Source: Roseateles aquatilis
Lineage (GTDB): Bacteria; Pseudomonadota; Gammaproteobacteria; Burkholderiales; Burkholderiaceae_C
Length of the DNA stretch: 64,000 bases
Direction of reading: 5' to 3'
Assembly: GCF_002205645.1 (NCBI RefSeq)
Contig: NZ_NIOF01000012.1
Location: 62,001-126,000 of the forward strand
Shown: positions 57,348 to 64,000 of the stretch, piece by piece
Numbering within the stretch: the stretch's first letter is position 1
How the letters are laid out: every line of letters begins with the position of its first letter
The notes under the pieces: model-generated
What the model was told of the DNA's origin: nothing
Database searches by the model: none
The model's input: the letters and a program-made list of their open reading frames with translations, nothing else
Program-made: the position numbers and the translations under genes

Positions 57348-58196
57348 TCAGAAGGCCCTGGAGACGCCCAGCACCACGCCGGTGTCGCCCAGGCGCCTGG
57401 CGCGCTGCCCGGCGGCGTCGCCGGCCTGGTACAGCGCCCTGTCGGCATCGGTGCCCACCAGCGCGACGCTGAAGGTCAGGCCGCCGAGGTCCTTCACCGC
57501 CTTGCTCAGCGACAGCTTCCAGTCCGTATAGGACAGGTCGCCGTACTTGCGCACCCACAGGTGGCCCAGGTGCAGGCCGGCGTTGACGCCCTGCCCCAGT
57601 TCGAAGCCGTAGTTCAGGTCCAGATAGGCCGTGCCCCTGGACGAGCCCCTGGCCGGCAGCGCGTTGAAGTAGGCGTAGCCGGCGGTCGTGCTGTCGAGCC
57701 CGAAGTAGTCCGTCGCCGCCACCGACAGCTTGGCCGAGAACGCGCCGGCGCTGACCGCCGCGTAGACATCGACGTTGTCGTACTTGTTGCCGGTCGGCTG
57801 GCCGGGCGCGGCGTTCAGGCGGGCGCCGGGATAGACGTAGGCCAGCGCGCCGACGTCGAGCGTCACGCCGTCGGCCACGGCCAGCTTGTAGCCGCCGTAC
57901 AGGTCCCACTCCATGCCGGCGCCGTTGTTGTAGCTGTTGCCCGACACGTTGGACGCCCAGGTGCCGACGTACAGACCGCTGCCATGGCTGTAGTCGAAAC
58001 CGGCCTGGACAGCGGGCCGCTTCCAGGTCTGGCTGATGCCGCGGAAGCGGTAGTCCGAAACGAAACCGACATTGCCGGTGAAGGCCTGCGGCGACGCATC
58101 GGCAGGCGCTGCCGCGGCAGCGCCCTCGTCGGCACGGGCGGCGGCATGCAGGCAGCAGGAAGAGATCAGGAACAGGGTCAGGAGACGGGTTTTCAT
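57348..58196 (-). CDS. TorF-family putative porin (TIGR02001) within the kdp locus
   Basis: 282 residues from ATG 58196. Signal peptide RLLTLFLISSCCLHAAARA, then an outer-membrane barrel starting TGNVGFVSDYRFRGISQTWK, the family signature, and ending LGDTGVVLGVSRAF with the terminal Phe. TIGR02001 proteins are putative porins of unknown substrate. The gene lies between kdpC (314 bp upstream) and kdpD (24 bp downstream). Its place suggests it provides outer-membrane passage for the Kdp system or is co-regulated by K+ status (inference). Confidence 0.9.
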   Translation of the reverse strand: MKTRLLTLFLISSCCLHAAARADEGAAAAAPADASPQAFTGNVGFVSDYRFRGISQTWKRPAVQAGFDYSHGSGLYVGTWASNVSGNSYNNGAGMEWDLYGGYKLAVADGVTLDVGALAYVYPGARLNAAPGQPTGNKYDNVDVYAAVSAGAFSAKLSVAATDYFGLDSTTAGYAYFNALPARGSSRGTAYLDLNYGFELGQGVNAGLHLGHLWVRKYGDLSYTDWKLSLSKAVKDLGGLTFSVALVGTDADRALYQAGDAAGQRARRLGDTGVVLGVSRAF

Positions 58197-58393
58197 GAAC
58201 GACTTGAAGGGATCGAAGGTCATGCGAAGAAAGGCCGGCGCACGCCCGCCTGCTGTTTTCGCGTCAGCGGCGGAGTTGGATGCGGCGCCGGAAAAGGGAC
58301 TCGACGGACAGCAAGGGCACGGCACGAGGAATCCCCGTGCGACAAGGCGCACGTGGTGCCTTGCCTTCTTGCGATCACGGCGAGCGAATCGAT

Positions 58394-58463
58394 GTCGGCG
58401 GAAGCCGCGGCCCCCGGAGCGACGTTGGGACCTGGGAGCGAAGGGCCCCCGGCTTCCGCCGAC
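58394..58463. repeat. Large inverted repeat between kdpC and the porin gene
   Basis: Arms GTCGGCGGAAGCCG (58394-58407) and CGGCTTCCGCCGAC (58450-58463) are a perfect 14-bp inverted repeat. Inside, GGCCC (58409-58413) can pair with GGGCC (58443-58447), giving a long imperfect stem with about a 29-base loop. The element lies in the otherwise featureless 314-bp gap (58197-58510), on the same side as the end of kdpC. No T-tract. It may be a transcript-stability or attenuation element separating kdpFABC from porin-kdpDE. Confidence 0.8.
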
Positions 58464-58510
58464 GGGCTCGGCGGGCAGGCGGGAAGAGCCGCCCGACGCT
58501 CAACGGGTGA

Positions 58511-59122
58511 TCACGGGGCCACGGGCGCCACCAGCTTCTTCCCCGACATCCTGTCGAGCGCCAGATTGAGCTTGAGCACATTAACGCGCGGCTCGCCGAG
58601 CACGGCCAGATCGCGGGCCTCGGTGTTGGCCTGGACCAGGCGCTGGACCGCCTCGACGGGCAGCCCCCGCTCGCGGGCGACGCGGGCGGTTTGATACCGT
58701 GCCGCCGCCATGCTGATGTGCGGATCGAGCCCGCTGGCCGACGCGCTGACCAGGTCCACCGGCACCGGTTGCGTGTTGTGCGGATCGACCGTCTTCAGCG
58801 CCTCCACGCGGGCCTTGACGGCGTCCACGAGCGCGGCATTCGTCGGTCCCAGGTTGGAGCCGGACGAGCCCGCCGCGTTGTTGCCCATCGGCCCGGTGGC
58901 CGACGGCCGGCCCCAGAAGTAGCGCGGCGACGAGAACGTCTGGCCGATCAGCTCGGAGCCGACCACCTGGCCGTCCTGCACGATCAGGCTGCCCTCGGCC
59001 TGACGCGGGAACACCGCCTGGGCCACGCCGGTGACGGCGGCCGGATACAGCAGACCGGTGATGGCGCTCAGCAGCGCGAAGCCGACCAGCGCGGGACGGA
59101 GCATCTTGAGAGTCGAATTCAT
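58511..59122 (-). CDS. kdpC: KdpC subunit of the K+-transporting ATPase
   Basis: 203 residues. One N-terminal membrane helix ([20 protein letters not shown]), then the periplasmic domain: [55 protein letters not shown], the KdpC signatures. AAGGACC precedes the ATG. It is 26 bp after kdpB. KdpC stabilises the KdpA-KdpB complex and raises ATP affinity. Confidence 0.97.
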   Translation of the reverse strand: MNSTLKMLRPALVGFALLSAITGLLYPAAVTGVAQAVFPRQAEGSLIVQDGQVVGSELIGQTFSSPRYFWGRPSATGPMGNNAAGSSGSNLGPTNAALVDAVKARVEALKTVDPHNTQPVPVDLVSASASGLDPHISMAAARYQTARVARERGLPVEAVQRLVQANTEARDLAVLGEPRVNVLKLNLALDRMSGKKLVAPVAP

Positions 59123-59148
59123 GGTGAGGTCCTTTCGAATCGATGGGC

Positions 59149-61386
59149 TCACACGAGGTGCAGCGCGACCAGCAGCAGGTCGATCGCCTTGATGCCGATG
59201 AAGGGCACGATCAGGCCGCCCAGCCCGTAGATCCACAGGTTGCGGCGCAGCAGCGCGGCGGCGCCGATGGGGCGATAGGCCACGCCCTTGAGCGCCAGCG
59301 GGATCAGCGCCACGATGATCAGCGCGTTGAAGATCACCGCGGACAGGATCGCCGACGCCGGGCTGTGCAGGCCCATCACGTTGAGCGCGGCCAGTTGCGG
59401 ATACACGCCCAGGAACATCGCCGGGATGATGGCGAAGTACTTCGCCACGTCGTTGGCGATCGAGAACGTCGTCAGCGAGCCGCGCGTCATCAGCAGCTGC
59501 TTGCCGGTCTCGACGATCTCCAGCAGCTTGGTCGGGTTGGAGTCCAGGTCGACCATGTTGCCGGCCTCCTTGGCCGCCTGCGTGCCGCTGGCCATCGCCA
59601 CCGCCACGTCGGCCTGGGCCAGCGCGGGCGCGTCGTTGGTGCCGTCGCCGGTCATCGCGACGAGCCGGCCCTCGGCCTGGTAGTCGCGGATCAGCTTGAG
59701 CTTGGCCTCCGGCGTCGCCTCGGCGAGGAAGTCGTCCACGCCCGCCTCGGCCGCGATCGCGGCGGCCGTCAGCCGGTTGTCCCCGGTGATCATCACCGTG
59801 CGGATGCCCATCTTGCGCAGCTGCGCGAAGCGCTCCTTGATGCCGCCCTTGACGATGTCCTTGAGCTCGACGACGCCCAGCACGCGGGCCTGGCCGTCCA
59901 GCAGGTCGGCCACCACCAGCGGCGTGCTGCCGCGGCGCGCGACCTCCTCCGCCACGGCGGTCACCTGGGCCGGCATCTGCGCGCCGTGCGACTCGACGAA
60001 GCGGCGGATCGCGTCCACCGCGCCCTTGCGCAGCTGGCGCCGCGGCGCGGCGACATCGCCGAAGTCGACGCCGCTCATGCGGGTCTGCGCGGTGAACGGC
60101 ACGAAGTGCGCCTGCAGGCTCGCCAGGTCCCGCTCGCGCAGGTTGAAGCGCTGCTTGGCCAGCACCACGATGCTGCGGCCTTCCGGCGTCTCGTCGGCCA
60201 GGGACGCGAGCTGCGCCGCGTCCGCCAGCGCCTGCTCCTGCAGCGTCGGGGCCGGCAGGAAGGCGCTGGCCTGGCGGTTGCCCAGCGTGATGGTGCCGGT
60301 CTTGTCCAGCATCAGCACGTCCACGTCGCCGGCCGCCTCGACCGCGCGACCGGAGGTCGCGATCACGTTGGCCTGCATCAGGCGGCTCATGCCGGCCACG
60401 CCGATGGCCGACAGCAGGCCGCCGATGGTGGTCGGGATCAGGCACACCAGCAGCGACACCAGCGCGGTGATCGACACCACGGTGCCCGCGCCGGCCGCCT
60501 CGACACTGAACAGCGAGTACGGCAGCAGCGTCACCGTCACCACCAGGAACACCAGCGTCAGGGCCACCAGCAGGATGGTCAGCGCGATCTCGTTGGGCGT
60601 CTTCTGGCGCTTGGCGCTCTCGACCATCGCGATCATGCGGTCCAGGAAGGCCTCGCCCGGATTGACGGCGATGCGCACCACCACCCAGTCCGACAGCACG
60701 CGCGTGCCGCCGGTGACCGCGGAGAAATCACCGCCGGACTCGCGGATCACCGGCGCGGACTCGCCGGTGATGGCGCTCTCGTCGACCGAGGCGACGCCCT
60801 CGATGACCTCGCCGTCCAGCGGCACCAGGTCGCCGGCCTCGACCAGCACGACGTGGCCCTTGCGCAGCTCGTCCGAGTTGACCGGATGCCACGACGAACC
60901 GTGCCGCGGCTGCTCCAGCTTCTTCGCCCAGGTCTTGGCCTTGAGGCCGCGCAGCGACGCGGCCTGCGCCTTGGATCGGCCCTCGGCCAGCGCCTCGGCG
61001 AAGTTGGCGAAGAGCACGGTGAACCACAGCCACAGCGCGATCGCCAGCATGAAGCCGGGGCCCTCGGCGCCGGCCAGCTCGGGCTGGGCGAAGCTCGCCA
61101 GCCACAGGCCGGTCGTGAGGATGCTGCCGGCGTAGACGACGAACATCACCGGATTGCGCAGTTGCACCGCGGGCGCCAGCTTGGCGAAGGACTGGCCGAT
61201 GGCCGGCTTCACCAGCGCGGGGTCCCACAGGCCGGTGCGGGCGTTGGTGCGCGGCGGCGCGTCGTTCGGGCCTTGCGGGCCCTGGGGTCCTGGGGCGGAC
61301 GGGCCGCCGGACCTGGCGCCGCCCAGGACCTCGGCGCGGACGGTGGCCGCCGCGGAGGTGTGAAGGGTCTTGAGTTGATTGCTCAT
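59149..61386 (-). CDS. kdpB: KdpB, P-type ATPase subunit
   Basis: 745 residues. P-type ATPase: phosphorylation motif [13 protein letters not shown], actuator-like segment [17 protein letters not shown] (TGES), and hinge [21 protein letters not shown]. Membrane helices flank these. An N-terminal extension ([20 protein letters not shown]) carries a Gly/Pro-rich linker not essential to the family. GGAG precedes the ATG. It hydrolyses ATP to power K+ import through KdpA. Confidence 0.97.
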   Translation of the reverse strand: MSNQLKTLHTSAAATVRAEVLGGARSGGPSAPGPQGPQGPNDAPPRTNARTGLWDPALVKPAIGQSFAKLAPAVQLRNPVMFVVYAGSILTTGLWLASFAQPELAGAEGPGFMLAIALWLWFTVLFANFAEALAEGRSKAQAASLRGLKAKTWAKKLEQPRHGSSWHPVNSDELRKGHVVLVEAGDLVPLDGEVIEGVASVDESAITGESAPVIRESGGDFSAVTGGTRVLSDWVVVRIAVNPGEAFLDRMIAMVESAKRQKTPNEIALTILLVALTLVFLVVTVTLLPYSLFSVEAAGAGTVVSITALVSLLVCLIPTTIGGLLSAIGVAGMSRLMQANVIATSGRAVEAAGDVDVLMLDKTGTITLGNRQASAFLPAPTLQEQALADAAQLASLADETPEGRSIVVLAKQRFNLRERDLASLQAHFVPFTAQTRMSGVDFGDVAAPRRQLRKGAVDAIRRFVESHGAQMPAQVTAVAEEVARRGSTPLVVADLLDGQARVLGVVELKDIVKGGIKERFAQLRKMGIRTVMITGDNRLTAAAIAAEAGVDDFLAEATPEAKLKLIRDYQAEGRLVAMTGDGTNDAPALAQADVAVAMASGTQAAKEAGNMVDLDSNPTKLLEIVETGKQLLMTRGSLTTFSIANDVAKYFAIIPAMFLGVYPQLAALNVMGLHSPASAILSAVIFNALIIVALIPLALKGVAYRPIGAAALLRRNLWIYGLGGLIVPFIGIKAIDLLLVALHLV

Positions 61387-61402
61387 AGGGGGCTCCGAAG
61401 GT

Positions 61403-63196
61403 TCACTTCCAGAGCATCAGGTGCTCGACGACGGGACCCAGCGCGAGCGCGGGGACGTAGTTCAGCAGGCCCACCAGCAACACGGTGCCGATCAGCAGCA
61501 CGACGAACAGCGGGCCGTGCGTGGGCAGCGTGCCCTCGCCGACGGGGATGCGCTTCTTGGCGGCCAGGCTGCCGGCGATGGCCAGCACCGGCACGATCAC
61601 CAGGAAGCGGCCCAGCCACATCGCGATGCCGAGCATCGTGTTGTAGAACGGCGTGTTGGCGGAGAGGCCGGCGAAGGCGCTGCCGTTGTTGTTGGCGGCG
61701 GAGGTGAAGGCGTAGAGGATCTCGCTGAAACCGTGGGCGCCGGGGTTGGCGATGCCGGCCTTCCCATCGGCGGCCAGGACCGCGATGGCGGTGCCGGCGA
61801 GCACGACGATGGGCGTGACGAGGATGGCGACGGCGCTCATCTTCATCTCGAAGGGCTCGATCTTCTTGCCCAGGTACTCCGGCGTGCGGCCGATCATCAA
61901 TCCCGCGATGAACACCGCGAGGATGGCGAAGATCAGCATCCCGTACAGGCCGGTGCCGACGCCGCCGAAGACGACCTCGCCCAGTTGCATCATCACCAGC
62001 GGCACCGCGCCGCCGATGGGCGTGAACGAGTCGTGCATCGCGTTGACCGCGCCGCAGGAAGCGGCCGTGGTCACGACGGCGAAGAGCGAGCTGGCCGAGA
62101 TGCCGAAGCGTGTCTCCTTGCCTTCCATGTTGCCGCCGGCTTGCGCGTCGGTGGCCTGGATGTCCACGCCCTGCGCGGCCACCAGCGGATTGCCGGCCTG
62201 CTCGGCGGGTGTCGCGACCAGCACGCCGACGACGAACATGGCCGTCATCGCCGCGAGGATCGCCGCGCCCTGGCGGCGGTCGCCGACCAGTTGGCCGAAG
62301 CTCAGGCACAGGGCCGCCGGGATCACGAAGATCGCGACCATCTGCAGCAGGTTGGTCAGCGGGGTCGGGTTCTCGAACGGATGCGCGGAGTTGGCGTTGA
62401 AGAAGCCGCCGCCGTTGGTGCCGAGCATCTTGATCGACTCCTGCGACGCGACCGGGCCCATGGCGATGGACTGCTCCCGCGTGCGCTGGTTCTCCATCAC
62501 CGGCTGGCCCTTGTCGTCCTTCAGCGGCTGGCCGTCGGCGCCGAGCTTGGGCGTCTGGTAATCCTGCGCCTCGACGGTCTGCAGCGTCTTGTAGCCGTCG
62601 AAGTTCTGGATCACGCCCTGCTGGACAAAGACCAGGGACAGCACGAAGGACAGCGGCAGCAGCAACCACAGCGTGCAGCGGACCATGTCCGCCCAGAAGT
62701 TGCCCACATGCCCGCTGAGCCGGCTGGCGAAGCCGCGGATCAGCGCGAAGACGACGGCGATGCCGGTGGCGGCGGACAGGAAGTTCTGCACCGTCAGCGC
62801 CAGCATCTGGGTGAGGTAGCTCATCGTCGACTCACCGCCGTAGCCCTGCCAGTTGGTGTTGGCGACGAAGCTGATGGCGGTGTTGAACGCCGAGTCCGGC
62901 GTCACCGCGGCCATCCCTTGCGGGTTGAGCGGCAGCACGCCCTGCAGCCGCTGCAGCGCGTAGACGGCGAGCACGCCGACGAAGTTGAAGGCCAGCAGCG
63001 CGATGGCGTACTGCTTCCAGCCCATGCCCTCCTCGGGCTTGATGCCGGCGAGGCGGAACAGCGGGCGCTCGATGGCGGCGATCCAGCGCGGCGGCTGGCC
63101 CTTGGCCAGCGCGGTGATCCAGCGCGACAGCGGCCACGCGAGCAGCAGCGTGACGATGAGGTAAAGGGCCAGGTTGGCACAGGCGAGGTTCGTCAT
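61403..63196 (-). CDS. kdpA: KdpA, K+-binding channel-like subunit
   Basis: 597 residues and at least ten membrane helices. Selectivity-filter-like repeats include [62 protein letters not shown] and [20 protein letters not shown], each in the expected place. GAGGAGC precedes the ATG. It starts one base after the kdpF stop. It binds and passes K+; fits the KdpA family fully. Confidence 0.97.
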   Translation of the reverse strand: MTNLACANLALYLIVTLLLAWPLSRWITALAKGQPPRWIAAIERPLFRLAGIKPEEGMGWKQYAIALLAFNFVGVLAVYALQRLQGVLPLNPQGMAAVTPDSAFNTAISFVANTNWQGYGGESTMSYLTQMLALTVQNFLSAATGIAVVFALIRGFASRLSGHVGNFWADMVRCTLWLLLPLSFVLSLVFVQQGVIQNFDGYKTLQTVEAQDYQTPKLGADGQPLKDDKGQPVMENQRTREQSIAMGPVASQESIKMLGTNGGGFFNANSAHPFENPTPLTNLLQMVAIFVIPAALCLSFGQLVGDRRQGAAILAAMTAMFVVGVLVATPAEQAGNPLVAAQGVDIQATDAQAGGNMEGKETRFGISASSLFAVVTTAASCGAVNAMHDSFTPIGGAVPLVMMQLGEVVFGGVGTGLYGMLIFAILAVFIAGLMIGRTPEYLGKKIEPFEMKMSAVAILVTPIVVLAGTAIAVLAADGKAGIANPGAHGFSEILYAFTSAANNNGSAFAGLSANTPFYNTMLGIAMWLGRFLVIVPVLAIAGSLAAKKRIPVGEGTLPTHGPLFVVLLIGTVLLVGLLNYVPALALGPVVEHLMLWK

Positions 63197-63197
63197 G

Positions 63198-63287
63198 TCA
63201 CAGCTCCTCGGCTCGCCACAGGGCGATCAGGAGGTAGACGAACAGACCGGCGGAGATCAGCCCGGTCAGCCAGTAGAGCGTGCTCAT
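63198..63287 (-). CDS. kdpF: KdpF stabilising peptide
   Basis: 29 residues: one membrane helix [20 protein letters not shown] followed by LWRAEEL. Matches KdpF in length, in the LLIALWRAE ending and in position immediately ahead of kdpA. It stabilises the KdpFABC complex. Its ATGA overlaps the stop of the preceding 30-residue peptide. Confidence 0.92.
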   Translation of the reverse strand: MSTLYWLTGLISAGLFVYLLIALWRAEEL

Positions 63288-63376
63288 TGCTTGCCCCCCA
63301 GCCGGTCGCTGGCGACCGCCAGACCCACCGCCACGAGGAACAAAACGACGCTCAATCCAAGAAAGAGTGCATCCAT
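63284..63376 (-). CDS. 30-residue membrane peptide preceding kdpF
   Basis: Begins MDALFLGLSVVLFLVAVGLA and ends [11 protein letters not shown] single hydrophobic helix with a short polar tail; its TGA overlaps the kdpF ATG (ATGA, 63284-63287), a classic translational-coupling junction. Small proteins with an M-D-x-x-x-L-G-L start and an R-L ending occur ahead of kdpF in other bacteria but have, to my knowledge, no assigned function. It is the first gene of the kdp operon. No strong ribosome-binding site is visible. Too short for default gene finders. Confidence 0.8.
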   Translation of the reverse strand: MDALFLGLSVVLFLVAVGLAVASDRLGGKQ

Positions 63377-63450
63377 GATTTTTGGGTCCCATGCCCCCTC
63401 CATGAGGGCGTGATGGGATGGATGGACTCTAGGAATCAGCGGATCAAGGG

Positions 63451-63490
63451 GGTGTAGAAGGTGGCGGAGGGGGTATCAAGATTTCATAAA
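63451..63490 (-). promoter_or_regulatory. Candidate kdp promoter with KdpE-like direct repeat
   Basis: On the minus strand TTTATG (63485-63490) and TTGATA (63474-63479) are spaced 5 bp, like the KdpE direct-repeat site of the E. coli kdp promoter; TTGATA also serves as a -35 with TACACC (63451-63456) 17 bp downstream as a poor -10, the pattern of an activator-dependent promoter. A CCCTC-CAT-GAGGG hairpin (63396-63408) lies in the leader. Beyond this, 63491-63751 has no gene I can read. Confidence 0.5.
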
Positions 63491-63751
63491 GAACGAGGCG
63501 GGACCAGCGGCTCATCGTCAAAAGTGGGGAGTCGGGGAAATTGACAGCGGGGGGCAGGTCTTGCCGCAAGTCGTTGATGTGATGGGGTGGCAGGTGACTT
63601 GCCATGCCTCACACACGAAGTTTCTGACAGCGCATCCCGAGGCGAACTGCCCTTCACGCAGCCCTTAGCCCCCCATTGGTGGGAATGGTTTCCACGTATG
63701 GCTTGCCTGTTTCGGCTGTCTATGCTGAAAATTCCGCAACTGGGAGAATAT

Positions 63752-64000
63752 ATGCGTCAAACGCTAAAGAGGTACGCGCCCCTGATATTGGGAGTTATCG
63801 CCACCGCTGCAATTGCAAAGGTTTGGGGGCCGTTCTTCATGAGCCAATATCAGCCCGAAGTGCGATCTTATCAGGACGATAAGAACGGCGAGTTTGCCGC
63901 CGCATCGAATATCGCCAGATTCTTTCTGAATGCAGATGTCACTGCCATAAAGAAGGGGGACTACGTTCGCATCGTCTACGCAGATGGAAGCGTTTACGAT
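63752..64000 (+). CDS. Unknown protein, 3' end beyond window
   Basis: Partial: 83 codons, open at the window edge. GGGAGAATAT before the ATG is a good ribosome-binding site. The N-terminus is a membrane or signal segment (YAPLILGVIATAAIAKVWGP) followed by a polar chain (MSQYQPEVRSYQDDKNGEFA; ARFFLNADVTAIKKGDYVRI). Codon use is markedly less GC-rich than everything upstream, suggesting recent acquisition. No family recognised. Confidence 0.7.
   Translation, partial: MRQTLKRYAPLILGVIATAAIAKVWGPFFMSQYQPEVRSYQDDKNGEFAAASNIARFFLNADVTAIKKGDYVRIVYADGSVYD

Noticed and set aside
54648-58694. A 1348-codon open frame on the plus strand antisense to kdpD and the porin
   Set aside because: Arg/Gln/Ala-rich shadow of kdpD and the porin; no recognisable fold.

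Overview
The window reads as a chromosomal segment of a high-GC betaproteobacterium of the order Burkholderiales, with a Roseateles/Mitsuaria-like flavour. That placement is an inference from the very GC-rich codon use, a Bug-family (TctC-like) binding protein, a PEP-CTERM protein, a PiuC/PepSY/cytochrome-b561 iron module and KdpFABC-KdpDE; no rRNA or other taxonomic marker gene is present. I see no CRISPR array, tRNA, rRNA, transposase or phage block. Almost all long open frames antisense to the genes below are GC-driven shadows.

Layout. 1-2930: an arsenic-resistance operon on the minus strand (arsR, two LMWP-type arsC paralogues, acr3, arsH cut by the window edge) with a readable promoter/operator and heptamer tandem repeats. 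3038-6195: two LysR regulators, each beside an effector gene (RidA, cupin). 6276-17359: a contiguous iron-acquisition locus on the plus strand: Fur box, FecI-type ECF sigma factor, FecR, STN-containing TonB-dependent receptor, a divergent Fur-family protein lacking the usual histidine metal site, TonB-ExbB-ExbD, a Fiu-like receptor, PiuC dioxygenase, PepSY-like protein and cytochrome b561. 17541-19674: a GT4 glycosyltransferase translationally coupled to a beta-propeller glycan-active protein, preceded by an AT-richer palindromic leader. 19671-25159: two sensor kinases, a small protein, and manganese exporter mntP behind a yybP-ykoY riboswitch. 25172-29770: VOC, GNAT, TlpA-like thioredoxin, and a LysR/RidA/Old-Yellow-Enzyme module with a palindromic operator. 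29794-30144: a consensus LexA box inside a promoter driving an unknown 97-residue protein.

30164-46497 is an accessory-looking stretch: an RsiV-like periplasmic protein, a secreted phosphatase-nuclease fusion, a zinc-ribbon/membrane/coiled-coil/SleB protein, a hybrid kinase, a possible nuclease effector bracketed by two near-identical 15-bp palindromes, a Bug protein, a PEP-CTERM protein, DUF481, LysE, and several unknowns. 46731-52933: a large tricorn-like S41 protease with a clean terminator, two adjacent class-I glutamine amidotransferases, and an RNA-ligase-like protein whose nucleotidyl lysine is replaced by glutamine. 53417-63490: the potassium locus on the minus strand (a 30-residue peptide, kdpF, kdpA, kdpB, kdpC, a TorF-type porin, kdpD, kdpE) and a small phasin-like gene. 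From about 63690 the sequence becomes visibly less GC-rich and ends in an open partial gene.

The most unusual items are the SOS-controlled orphan (29794-30144), the palindrome-bracketed possible effector (36847-38560), the active-site-substituted RNA ligase homologue beside paired amidotransferases, the Fur paralogue without its regulatory metal ligands, and the 70-bp inverted repeat between kdpC and the porin.
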